Assembly: GCA_020721745.1 (NCBI GenBank)
Contig: DYMC01000107.1
Location: 1 to 8,239 of the forward strand
Source: Lentisphaera sp.
GTDB taxonomy: Bacteria > Verrucomicrobiota > Lentisphaeria > Victivallales > GWF2-50-93
Reading direction: 5' to 3'
Length of the DNA stretch: 8,239 nucleotides
Positions within the stretch are counted from its first letter, which is position 1; each line of letters begins with the position of its first letter. The position numbers were made by a program, and so were the translations under genes. Below are positions 1 through 6,869 of the stretch, one piece after another. Under the pieces are notes generated by a model that saw only the letters and a program-made list of their open reading frames with translations, searched no databases and was not told the origin of the DNA.

Positions 1-749
1 CTGAAGGCGCGGAAGAACACGGTGTCTGGCGGGACTGGCCCGTGGACATCGTAGCCTTCGCTTTTTGCAGTTTCGACCGCCGGAGCTATCTCCCTGGCCT
101 CCTCGTCTCCAAACGCCCCTGCCTCCCCGGCGTGCGGATTCAGGGCCGCGACTGCGATTTTCGCACGGCCCCTGAGTGTTTTCGCGGCTCCGGATGTGAG
201 TCTGACGACCTTCAGTATTCTATCCTTCTTCACGAGTCCAACGCAGTCCTTGATTGACACATGCGTGGACACGTAGGTGGTAATCATCCTGTCTGACGCT
301 ATCATCATCGCGTAGTCCTTTACCCCGCACATTCCCGCGACCAGCTCAGTGTGGCCGACGAAGCCGGGGCTGGACAGCATTATCGCCTCCTTGTTCACTG
401 GAAGCGTCACCATTGCGTCAACCTGTTTCCTTATCGCCAGCGATGCCGCTCTTTTGATGTATTCGAGGGATGCGGCACCGGCCTTGCGCGAGATTTTTCC
501 AATCTCGACATCCTCCGCGCCCATCAACCTCATGTCCATCACGTTCAATGCGCCAGCGGACAGCGAACTGCCGTCGCAATTTGCCAGGTTGACCTTGAGC
601 CCGGTTTTTTCGGCGCAGAAGCGCAGGACGGAAATGTCCCCGATGATGAAGGCATCGTCCGGGAAGCTTCCTTCCAGGCATGATTTTAGTGCTATTTCCG
701 GCCCCACCCCGTTCGGGTCGCCCATGCTTACAGCAATCATTTTGCCCAT
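1..749 (-). CDS. pdxA: 4-hydroxythreonine-4-phosphate dehydrogenase PdxA (partial, C-terminus beyond window)
   Basis: PdxA is a cytoplasmic, metal- and NAD-dependent enzyme that oxidises and decarboxylates 4-phosphohydroxy-L-threonine in the DXP-dependent route to pyridoxal phosphate. My reverse-strand reading gives 249 residues; the E. coli enzyme has about 329, so roughly 80 C-terminal residues lie past the left edge. Family motifs in order are GDPNGVGPE (residues 10-18), TLPVNKEA (115-122), GHTE (132-135), the STHVS stretch with H163, NPHAGEAGAFG (204-214) and GPVPPDTVF near the cut end. H163 and H206 correspond to two of the three metal-ligand histidines; the third is off-window. I chose the ATG at 749, which follows a G-rich run; an ATG at 740 gives MIAVSMGDP and is equally plausible, and an in-frame ATG at 797 would add an unconserved extension. 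A PdxA2-type enzyme of four-carbon acid phosphate catabolism is a less likely alternative. It is divergent from the 1016 gene. Confidence 0.95.
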   Translation of the reverse strand, partial: MGKMIAVSMGDPNGVGPEIALKSCLEGSFPDDAFIIGDISVLRFCAEKTGLKVNLANCDGSSLSAGALNVMDMRLMGAEDVEIGKISRKAGAASLEYIKRAASLAIRKQVDAMVTLPVNKEAIMLSSPGFVGHTELVAGMCGVKDYAMMIASDRMITTYVSTHVSIKDCVGLVKKDRILKVVRLTSGAAKTLRGRAKIAVAALNPHAGEAGAFGDEEAREIAPAVETAKSEGYDVHGPVPPDTVFFRAF

Positions 750-878
750 TGCCCCCCACTGGTTTGCCTGATAGAAATTCAGGTGGCAATCTAGCATCCT
801 GAGGCGGATTTGCGAACTGCGGTGCTTGGGCGATGGGGGGAGAGGGGGCGGGAATTGCCGATCGCCTGGTCTTCCGTT

Positions 879-900
879 ACATGAAGTTGCAACATGATGT
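879..900. promoter_or_regulatory. Imperfect 22-bp inverted repeat between divergent genes, possible operator
   Basis: A dyad with centre GTTGCAAC (886-893) and outer arms ACAT/ATGT matches at 9 of 11 base pairs. It lies in the 266-base gap between pdxA and the gene at 1016, about 40 bases upstream of the candidate -35 box at 939. The position suits a dimeric regulator, but no regulator gene is visible and the symmetry could be chance. The rest of this gap holds only a G-rich stretch around 835-852 and the promoter described next. Confidence 0.3.
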
Positions 901-938
901 CGGGGAGATTTTGCAGGCGTGATTTTTTTACCCGCATC

Positions 939-966
939 TTGATTTTGTATCGCCACGGGTTACTTT
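939..966 (+). promoter_or_regulatory. Candidate sigma70-type promoter for the three-gene unit
   Basis: TTGATT (939-944) is followed after 16 bases by TACTTT (961-966), a fair match to -35 and -10 boxes. It lies about 50 bases before the start codon at 1016. A purine-rich Shine-Dalgarno AGGGGAG (1002-1008) sits 7 bases before that ATG. No other promoter of similar quality was seen before the downstream genes, so this one may serve the whole 1016-6040 unit. Confidence 0.45.
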
Positions 967-1015
967 AGCCTGCGATTTTGACCTTACATCAACATGCCAA
1001 AAGGGGAGCTCTCCA

Positions 1016-1396
1016 ATGAAAAAAGCCGCACTTATGTTGGTCGTGCTGCTTGGTCTGTCGCTTGCGCTGCTTGCGCAACAGGAAAAGAAGAATGTTTCAG
1101 TCTCGGCCACGGTTGATTCAGGGACAGGAGCCATTCAAGCGAAGCTCGTCCCTGGTGAATTCGATGTCCCAGCCGGCCTGAAGGCTGTCAATTTGAGGGT
1201 AAGCAAGCACACCACGCTCCAGGGGCAGTCATCAAGCAGCGACAAGCGTTCCAACGGCGACATCTACTGCGTGAGCACGGGGAAATATGTTCCCGCTTCG
1301 CAAATGGAGCTTCCTGCCGGCAAGTACAAGTTTGTCGTTGGCGGCGAACCCGGCTCCATGGGCACGCTCACATATGATCTTGTCCTTGCGAAATGA
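1016..1396 (+). CDS. Small secreted protein of unknown family
   Basis: This is a 126-residue protein with a textbook signal peptide: MKKA followed by a Leu/Val-rich core, with probable cleavage after the ALLA at residues 17-20. The mature part of about 105 residues has alternating polar and hydrophobic strands and Gly/Pro turns, such as GEFDVPAGLKAVNLRV and the C-terminal MGTLTYDLVLAK, so a compact beta-sandwich is likely. It has one mature cysteine (in DIYCVS) and no lipobox, so it should be soluble outside the cytoplasm. The start is well supported by AGGGGAG at 1002-1008 and by the signal peptide. It is first in a same-strand unit, with the next start only 25 bases after its stop. I do not recognise the family. 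Export confidence is high; function is unknown. Confidence 0.85.
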   Translation: MKKAALMLVVLLGLSLALLAQQEKKNVSVSATVDSGTGAIQAKLVPGEFDVPAGLKAVNLRVSKHTTLQGQSSSSDKRSNGDIYCVSTGKYVPASQMELPAGKYKFVVGGEPGSMGTLTYDLVLAK

Positions 1397-1421
1397 TGTC
1401 CGCATTCGCGTGTGGTTCAAC

Positions 1422-2603
1422 ATGAAAATCATCAAGGCAATATCCGCATTGTCGCCCCCTATCCTGTTCCTACTGGCGTTTTCACTTTTCCAGCACAGCA
1501 CAGATGCGGGTAGCTTGGCATCGTTTGCCGTTGGATCAGGTGATGTGTCAATTCAGTCCCCCCGGATGGATGGAGACTTTGATCATCTGTCCGCTGACCG
1601 GCAATTTCCTGCGGAGAGTATTGAAGAGCCGTCTGAAGCCGCGAAAACGATCGGCACTGGAGTTCTTGTCGCCGTTTCCGCCATAAATGCTGTGCTTCTG
1701 ATGATATTCGTCTTGACCCTTATATTTAGATGGAAAAAGTCGGGTGTTGCCGGAAAATTCATTCTCTCCGGATGCTCCCTGATCCTCCTGATCACCTTTG
1801 TCCTCTCCGCTGTTGGTGTTGCTCTCGTCTTCTTCTACATGGGTAAAGACAAGACGTCCTCCGATAGCGAATCAGGCAAGCCTTCTTCCGGCGATCCGGC
1901 AAGCGCGCTCAAAGAGGAAATGCCATCGTCTGTGCAGGCACGGACCCAATCCGAGGAGGAGATTGCGAAATTCGCATTCGAGAAATTCAACAATGCTGTA
2001 AAACTCTATCAGGATTATCAGAAAAATTTCGATCCGGACATCTACAAAAAAGCCATCTGGGAAATCGAGCTGGCCCTCGAAGCTGATCAAAGCAACCCCG
2101 CATATTGGCTGCTTGCCGGGAAGATATATTCGGAAGTGGCGCCGGACCTCGAAGTCCAGGTGACCGCCGAAACATACTTGCGAAAATCGCTGGAACTCGA
2201 CCCGAAAAATCTCCAGACCATCCTCACGCTCGCGAACTGCCTCTCCCTGCAGGACCGATACCATGAGGCGGCCGAGCTCTTCACAAAGGCGCTGTCGAGA
2301 GACTATTACGCCCACCGCGACTATCTCGTGCCGATAATCACCTACACATACATCTACGACTACCAGTATGAAAAAGCCGAAAGATTCCTGCGCAGTCTCC
2401 TCGACAGCGATCCCGGATCGGAAGTGATCCGCATCAGCCTCGCGGTGGCAATGAACATGCAGGGAGAGGAAAAGGCGGAGGACGCGAAAACCGAATTGAG
2501 AAAGGTCATTGCCAAGGCCGATAGTCCGCCACTCTTAAAAACCTACGCATCCAACCTCCTCAAAAATTTTGACAAATGGCATGACAAGAGGTTCGCAGAA
2601 TGA
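1422..2603 (+). CDS. Membrane protein with C-terminal TPR domain
   Basis: This is a 393-residue protein. Residues 1-23 look like a signal peptide or first membrane segment; strong membrane helices follow at about 79-103 and 113-141, joined by a short basic loop (RWKKSGVAGK). By the positive-inside rule that loop is cytoplasmic, which puts the C-terminal domain outside the inner membrane. A low-complexity Ser/Glu/Asp linker (142-180) leads into tetratricopeptide-type helical pairs at roughly 208-333, including AIWEIELALEADQSNPAYW, then AETYLRKSLELDPKN, then YHEAAELFTKALSRD. TPRs are protein-binding scaffolds, so a partner is expected. I chose the ATG at 1422 because the signal-like segment begins there; the frame is open upstream to an ATG at 1287, inside the previous gene. 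There is no clear Shine-Dalgarno, so translation may be coupled to the gene ending at 1396. The stop overlaps the next start as ATGA. Confidence 0.85.
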   Translation: MKIIKAISALSPPILFLLAFSLFQHSTDAGSLASFAVGSGDVSIQSPRMDGDFDHLSADRQFPAESIEEPSEAAKTIGTGVLVAVSAINAVLLMIFVLTLIFRWKKSGVAGKFILSGCSLILLITFVLSAVGVALVFFYMGKDKTSSDSESGKPSSGDPASALKEEMPSSVQARTQSEEEIAKFAFEKFNNAVKLYQDYQKNFDPDIYKKAIWEIELALEADQSNPAYWLLAGKIYSEVAPDLEVQVTAETYLRKSLELDPKNLQTILTLANCLSLQDRYHEAAELFTKALSRDYYAHRDYLVPIITYTYIYDYQYEKAERFLRSLLDSDPGSEVIRISLAVAMNMQGEEKAEDAKTELRKVIAKADSPPLLKTYASNLLKNFDKWHDKRFAE

Positions 2604-5600
2604 AAAACGATAGAAGAAAAATACATTTTGCGAATTTCGCAGCTCTGCGCGCCTTCATATTACTATTCTTTCTTTCCGCGTCACTGATTCTCTATTCTCT
2701 CGAAACCCCGGACAAGTTCTCGAGCAACGAGGCATGGAAGGATGCCCGTCAATCGGAACTGCAGACAAAAATTGATGCAGCAGTGGCAAGAGGTGCGAAG
2801 AGTTCCGAAATCACGAAAATCCGCGAGACTTGGATGAATGAAAACAGGGCATTGGAGTCCGGCAGGACCGAAGCATTGAAGAATTTCATAAAAGATGTCT
2901 ATGGTGTGTCTGACGACAAGACTGTCGAGGAAATCCTCGACACCGATTTCGAGCATTCCGGGACAAAACCTGAGCAGGGCCAGGGTAGATTCGGCGACAT
3001 TGACTTGACACCGAAACCAGAAGCCTGGAAGAAGATCAGCGACTATGCGAGGAAAAATCCAGACAAGATGAGCCTGGAAGATGGAGCCACAACGGCAGGT
3101 CTGCCTAGCCAGGAAATCACCATCCACAACCCGAATAAAAATTACGAATACAGCGTCGAAAAAGGTCCGGATGGAAAGGTCAAAATAGTGGAGGCGGGCA
3201 AGGGCGGCGCACCCGTAAAGCGCATGGGCACTGTGGCGCGTAGAGCCGCAAACGAGGAAAGCTATTTGTCATACGAGTTCGACAAGGACGGCAAGATCGT
3301 TACAGAGGGTGGCGCAAGCGTGGGATACGACAAGGACGGCAGACCTGTCAGGAAGCCTGGTCCGAAGATTGCGAATCCGCATCTGAACACGCTCGACAAC
3401 ATCAAGAAGATTGGAGACCATTTGGATAAACGCGGGAACTTCGAATACAAGAAAAATCAGTCCACAGCCAAGGCCGTCATGAGGATTATCGAGGGGGCGT
3501 ATGGAAGCGATCCGTCCAAATGGCCTCCCGAAATTGCCGATATGCACAAAAAGTGCCATCAAGTGAAGAATGGGGTGGCCGTCGAAGAGCTTGGAATGAC
3601 CGACAAGAATGCGAAGAACCGGTTCTACGACCAGATGGAGAAAGTCGTCAAGGATTCATATGCTAAAACCTCCGCCGACTCTGCCAGACGCGACGCAGAG
3701 CTTGCCGCAAAACGCGACCAGGCATACAATGAGATGCTGGAGGCAAAAAAGAAAATGGGAGACTGCGTGAGAAAAATGGATGAGGCGGGACTCAAAAAAG
3801 CCCAGGAGCGGATGCGGCAAAAGAAGGCGGAATATGAAGATGTCTCCTCAAAACTTACCGAAAAAAGAGCCACTGAAGCGATAGTGGAACGCGTAGTTGC
3901 AGAGTCAACAGTTGCAGATCCAAAAAGAAAGGGGGGGGCGGCCGTGCTGCTCTCGAAGTGCAAGGGAAAAGACGCTAGAAGCGTCGAATCCAAGTTTGGT
4001 CAACGTTCAATTCAGGATATCGAGACCAGAAAAGTGATGAGTCCGTCGGAGTTCGAATCAAAGCTTCTTGAAGATTCACGGAAAAAACTAGGCGACGCGA
4101 TGAAAGCACCCTCTATGGACACCGATGCCACTTCGCGAAAATCGCATCCACCTACGCGCACTGGCTATGACCCAACGACAGGCAGAAAAGCCTTCTTCAA
4201 CCGTGTCGGAACATTATTGGACATACTTGGAGCATATCAAGCCGGAGAGACGACAGGCGAGGCGCTCGACCTCATGTTTGACATGAATCCGACAATGAAA
4301 AAAGGAGTTCAGACTGTTACCGCAGGAGCAAGTCTGCTCACGCTCTCCCAGAATGCCAGAGTCTCCGGGATTGGGGCTGTGGCGGCTGGAGCACCGGGGG
4401 CGATAAAGGCCGGGGCGGAGGCGAGCATTGACGAATTAAGCCAATGGTATCTGGAGAATCCCAACGCAGGTGATCCAGATTTCTTTGAGAGAACAAAGAT
4501 CGGAATGAGAGGAGCCAAAAATTTCGCCAGGCAATATGCGAAGGATACTGCCTACGGCTTGACGGTCAAACCCGTTGTGGACGTATATCAGATTGCCGAA
4601 TCCGGAAGCGGCGCATTCAAGGCGAAACTCGAAAAGATCGAGACGGAACGAAAGAATCGTAAAAACAAGGAGCAGATGCTGGCGACGAGCGAGAAAAAGG
4701 TCTTTGACCCGATAAAGGACAAATTCGACCGCATGGAGAAGGAGGCCAGTCGGATTCTGGAAGACAAATCATCCTCCGAAAACGCCAGGCAGAAGGCGAA
4801 GGAGCTCCTCAAGGAGTTGGAGAGCGGCAGGAACCGACTCCAATGGGCTCTCGACAAACAGAGAGACAGAGATGTCAGCGGAGATTCCGGCGTGGACTAC
4901 AATGAGGAGGACGAGAACAAAAAACATGTTGATTATTTAAAGGCGCAGAAGGAGAGGGAGCAGGATCAGAAGGATAGGCAAGTCACGGAGACGCTTCTCG
5001 CAACATCATTGTCCAAAATCGAAGAGAAGATGAATGAACTCAACGAGGCCGCAAATTCCGTCCGAGTGAAAATCACCGTGCTTGATTCCGAGACAGCTTC
5101 TCCGCTGGACGCCGAAGTGTCCATCGCAGGAGCCAAATACAGGCGCCTTGGACAGAATACAACGAACGGCAAGACAAGCTTCAGTGATGTCCCTGGCGGA
5201 AGCTATGAAATCAGCGTCAGGGCGCGCGGCTACGAATCCAAACAGGGGACATACTCCTTCAACCCGTCGAAGAAAAAAGAATACTCCGGCAATTTCAAGC
5301 TCACGAAACTAACGCCCGAGGACAGCAGGCCCGTCGTTGCGAAACTCGCAGTCATGGTCGTGGACGCGGAGACTGGCGCGGCCATCCCGGGGGCAAGCAT
5401 AGCCTTGGAATCCCCTGACAGGAACTATTCATGGTCGGGCTCCACGCCGACCGGCGCGATGGAATTCCCCACTCTCGCCTCAGGAAATTACTATGTTTCC
5501 GCAGGCGCACCGGGATATCAGGCGAAGTCAAGAAATAGAATTCCAATAGAGCCGGCAAAAAACTCAAGCCCGAGATGCAAGGTGAGCCTGCTCAAGGGGC

Positions 5601-6040
5601 AGATGCCACAGAAGCCCGACGGAGAGCTGGATTTCAAAAAGATCGCGGACAATACTTATGTCCAGACCGACGATGGAGCAAAGAGGGCAGGGGAGCTGAA
5701 CAAGGGAGCGCCCACTCAAGAAAAGACACCGCAGAAAACAAGCGCCAACAACAACGACGATATAAGGAAACAGATCGAGGCTTTGAGGGCGGAAGGCAAT
5801 GCTAAACTCGACCAGATCCGCGCCGAGCTCAAGAAAATGGAGGGTAAGGAAATAAGCATTGGATGTCCTCAATGTGGACACGGCGGGCCTCATTTCTGGG
5901 ACGGAAGCGGATGGACCTGCAAGAATTGCGGTGCGACCGTATGTCAGCCATCGAAGTATCCCACATCCGCTGGAACATACTCAAAAGTCCGAGACGAATA
6001 TAAGCGCAGAATCGCCGAAATCGAGGCGAAATTGAAATAA
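2600..6040 (+). CDS. Large exported multidomain protein: coiled coils, two Cna-B-like domains, C-terminal zinc ribbon
   Basis: This is a 1146-residue protein starting within the stop of the TPR gene (ATGA overlap), with AAGAGGT 7 bases before the ATG. Residues 1-16 are basic and 17-33 hydrophobic, so a signal peptide or anchor is present. Charged, largely helical stretches fill about 40-160, 340-500 and 675-820, with coiled-coil-like Glu/Lys/Arg patterns. Two short motifs, YEFDKDGKIV and VGYDKDGRPV (224-250), resemble YD-type turns. Residues 530-610 are less charged and rich in Gly and Ala (569-609), possibly membrane-active or a packed helical core. Two beta domains of carboxypeptidase-regulatory/Cna-B type occupy about 821-904 and 914-998. 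The C-terminus has a helix (1054-1082) and a zinc ribbon, C1089-x2-C1092 and C1107-x2-C1110. Overall function is not recognised; the domains suggest a structural or binding role in the envelope together with the TPR protein. Confidence 0.85.
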   Translation: MKNDRRKIHFANFAALRAFILLFFLSASLILYSLETPDKFSSNEAWKDARQSELQTKIDAAVARGAKSSEITKIRETWMNENRALESGRTEALKNFIKDVYGVSDDKTVEEILDTDFEHSGTKPEQGQGRFGDIDLTPKPEAWKKISDYARKNPDKMSLEDGATTAGLPSQEITIHNPNKNYEYSVEKGPDGKVKIVEAGKGGAPVKRMGTVARRAANEESYLSYEFDKDGKIVTEGGASVGYDKDGRPVRKPGPKIANPHLNTLDNIKKIGDHLDKRGNFEYKKNQSTAKAVMRIIEGAYGSDPSKWPPEIADMHKKCHQVKNGVAVEELGMTDKNAKNRFYDQMEKVVKDSYAKTSADSARRDAELAAKRDQAYNEMLEAKKKMGDCVRKMDEAGLKKAQERMRQKKAEYEDVSSKLTEKRATEAIVERVVAESTVADPKRKGGAAVLLSKCKGKDARSVESKFGQRSIQDIETRKVMSPSEFESKLLEDSRKKLGDAMKAPSMDTDATSRKSHPPTRTGYDPTTGRKAFFNRVGTLLDILGAYQAGETTGEALDLMFDMNPTMKKGVQTVTAGASLLTLSQNARVSGIGAVAAGAPGAIKAGAEASIDELSQWYLENPNAGDPDFFERTKIGMRGAKNFARQYAKDTAYGLTVKPVVDVYQIAESGSGAFKAKLEKIETERKNRKNKEQMLATSEKKVFDPIKDKFDRMEKEASRILEDKSSSENARQKAKELLKELESGRNRLQWALDKQRDRDVSGDSGVDYNEEDENKKHVDYLKAQKEREQDQKDRQVTETLLATSLSKIEEKMNELNEAANSVRVKITVLDSETASPLDAEVSIAGAKYRRLGQNTTNGKTSFSDVPGGSYEISVRARGYESKQGTYSFNPSKKKEYSGNFKLTKLTPEDSRPVVAKLAVMVVDAETGAAIPGASIALESPDRNYSWSGSTPTGAMEFPTLASGNYYVSAGAPGYQAKSRNRIPIEPAKNSSPRCKVSLLKGQMPQKPDGELDFKKIADNTYVQTDDGAKRAGELNKGAPTQEKTPQKTSANNNDDIRKQIEALRAEGNAKLDQIRAELKKMEGKEISIGCPQCGHGGPHFWDGSGWTCKNCGATVCQPSKYPTSAGTYSKVRDEYKRRIAEIEAKLK
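5060..5593 (+). repeat. Tandem pair of Cna-B / carboxypeptidase-regulatory-like domains
   Basis: Two consecutive domains of about 84 residues in the 1146-residue protein share one pattern. Each has an opening strand ending in a V-D-x-E-T turn (ITVLDSETASPLDAEVSIAG and VMVVDAETGAAIPGASIALE), a central turn before a GxxxF or GAMEF strand, then a GGSYEISVRARGYESK or SGNYYVSAGAPGYQAK strand. The last element is the hallmark GxYxVxxxxxGY of carboxypeptidase-regulatory-like folds. The copies are clearly related in fold but diverged in sequence. Such domains usually act as rigid extracytoplasmic spacers or sugar/protein-binding modules, which agrees with an exported protein. Confidence 0.75.
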
Positions 6041-6076
6041 CATATTGTAAGAGTCCAGCAACCTCCGTCATTCTTG

Positions 6077-6098
6077 AGACGTTGCGATGCCAACGTCT
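6077..6098. terminator. Hairpin between convergent genes, probable bidirectional terminator
   Basis: AGACGTTG (6077-6084) and CAACGTCT (6091-6098) form a perfect 8-bp stem with a 6-base loop. It lies 37 bases after the stop of the large plus-strand gene and begins right after the TAA (6101-6099) of the minus-strand MauE-like gene. Only a short T run follows on the plus strand and none on the minus strand, so termination may be weak. Confidence 0.5.
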
Positions 6099-6509
6099 TT
6101 ACTGAACGCATACTTCCAGCTCATTATCGCCAGATAGAAGCATAGCGGCGAGAAGCAATACAGTCGCCCGCAATGTGAAGACGATGATGATTCTAACAAG
6201 ATCGGGCGCCGCCGCTGCCGCCGCCGCCGATGGGCAACCCTTGCACCCGGCACCTCCTCCGAGAGCATCCCGCACTACGGCGATTAGAAGCACGGCGACG
6301 CAGAGCATGGCAAGCATGGCTGCCGGACGACGCCATTCCGGTTTCAGCAGGAATGAAAATGCAAGAGCAAAGAGAAGCCCGGAATACAGATACGACAATA
6401 TCCCGGACAGTCGCCAGGGGAGCCCGAATTCAAGAAGTCCGTCGCGGATCATCTTCAAGTCCCCGAGCGAGCCCATCGCCAGATGCAGAAAGAACAACCC
6501 GCAAAACAA
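6099..6509 (-). CDS. MauE/DoxX-like redox-associated membrane protein, probably missing its N-terminus
   Basis: This is a 136-residue membrane protein if started at the TTG at 6509; ATGs at 6476 and 6452 are shorter options. It has hydrophobic helices at about 34-55, 62-82 and 105-125, plus a first, short one at 3-15. The opening GLFFLHLAMGSLGDLKMIRDG matches the family pattern in which helix 1 ends near a Lys and a short amphipathic stretch follows. A GCKGC pair (C89, C92) after the third helix resembles the cysteines of MauE-type proteins, which are linked to disulfide and redox handling in the envelope. A seven-alanine tract (95-101) follows. The family normally has a fuller first helix. 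A stop codon lies two codons upstream of the TTG, and no Shine-Dalgarno is evident there. The reading frame overlaps the broken rhodanese-like gene upstream. The family call is from pattern and topology, not a search. Confidence 0.6.
   Translation of the reverse strand: MFCGLFFLHLAMGSLGDLKMIRDGLLEFGLPWRLSGILSYLYSGLLFALAFSFLLKPEWRRPAAMLAMLCVAVLLIAVVRDALGGGAGCKGCPSAAAAAAAPDLVRIIIVFTLRATVLLLAAMLLSGDNELEVCVQ
6207..6229 (-). repeat. GCC/GGC trinucleotide repeat encoding polyalanine
   Basis: Seven near-perfect trinucleotide units (one GCT among GCC on the plus strand) are read on the minus strand as seven alanine codons in the MauE-like gene. They lie between its Cys pair and last helix. Such runs can change length by slippage in whole codons, which would only alter a linker. 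Confidence 0.8.
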
Positions 6510-6793
6510 TTGTCAATCTCACCGGCAGGGATGTTGATTGCACCAGCGATGTGACCGTATTCGTAGTGTTTCCTCTCGCGGATATCAAGAAAAAGATTGT
6601 TCGGATTGTAGAACATCTGGATGACATCCGGGAGAGAGAGGGGCATTATTTTCGGTGCGCTCCTCCCAGTCTTGGGTTCAGGCTTGGCGAATGCTTTCTG
6701 TATCGGCAGTTCCCTCGATGTGAAGGCAATCATGCCACCGGTAAACGCAGACAGCGCAAAGAGAAGAAAAAGATTTTTCAAGAATTTTTTCAT
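6455..6793 (-). pseudogene. Rhodanese-like envelope protein, truncated before its catalytic half
   Basis: The ATG at 6793 opens a 112-residue frame. Residues 1-22 form a signal peptide or anchor (MKKFLKNLFLLFALSAF). A Pro/Lys-rich linker leads to SLPDVIQMFYNPNNLFLDIRERKHYEYGHIAGAINIPAGEID at 53-94, given here as positions only for its key parts: DIR (70-72), GHIAGAINIP (80-89). This is the standard N-terminal half of a rhodanese domain. A normal domain needs about 40-50 more residues including the catalytic Cys loop. Here the frame runs for only 18 unrelated residues to a TGA (6457-6455), and the MauE-like frame begins within that stretch. The protein therefore cannot be an active sulfurtransferase. 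An internal deletion with a frame change fits best; a sequencing error alone does not, because there is no room for the missing half. There is no good Shine-Dalgarno near the start, only a G run about 18 bases upstream. Confidence 0.7.
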
Positions 6794-6800
6794 TTTCGAC

Positions 6801-6830
6801 TTGAAATCTACCCCCCCATCTATTTTACAA
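6801..6830 (+). promoter_or_regulatory. Weak candidate promoter for the LolA-like gene
   Basis: TTGAAA (6801-6806) is followed after 18 bases by TTACAA (6825-6830); TATTTT (6821-6826) is another poor -10. The region lies between divergent start codons and also holds seven consecutive C (6811-6817) and nine A (6841-6849). It is listed because some promoter is expected here, not because the match is strong. Confidence 0.25.
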
Positions 6831-6856
6831 GCGTAAATGCAAAAAAAAACTAATTC

Positions 6857-6865
6857 AGGGGGTGA
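6857..6865 (+). promoter_or_regulatory. Strong Shine-Dalgarno that fixes the start at 6870
   Basis: AGGGGGTGA (6857-6865) differs from the canonical AGGAGGTGA at one position and sits 4 bases before the ATG at 6870. It decides for 6870 over the in-frame ATG at 6837, which would place 11 extra residues ahead of the signal peptide. Confidence 0.75.
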
Positions 6866-6869
6866 TTTT

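Noticed and set aside
349..771. Open frames on the plus strand (349-771, 351-683, 42-257) and a minus frame at 418-789
   Set aside because: They lie over pdxA in other frames. The pdxA frame has clear family motifs, while these have none; the 140-residue plus frame is just its antisense shadow.
1287..1421. Earlier start for the TPR protein
   Set aside because: It would lie inside the previous gene and put 45 unlikely residues before the signal segment.
3000..3012. 13-base match between 3000-3012 and 8192-8204 (TTGACTTGACACC)
   Set aside because: One copy is within coding sequence and the identity stops at 13 bases, so I treat it as chance, not as a repeat or att site.
6230..6853. 207-residue plus-strand frame opposite the MauE-like and rhodanese-like genes
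   Set aside because: Basic, low-complexity product with no recognisable motif, antisense to frames showing family motifs and membrane helices.
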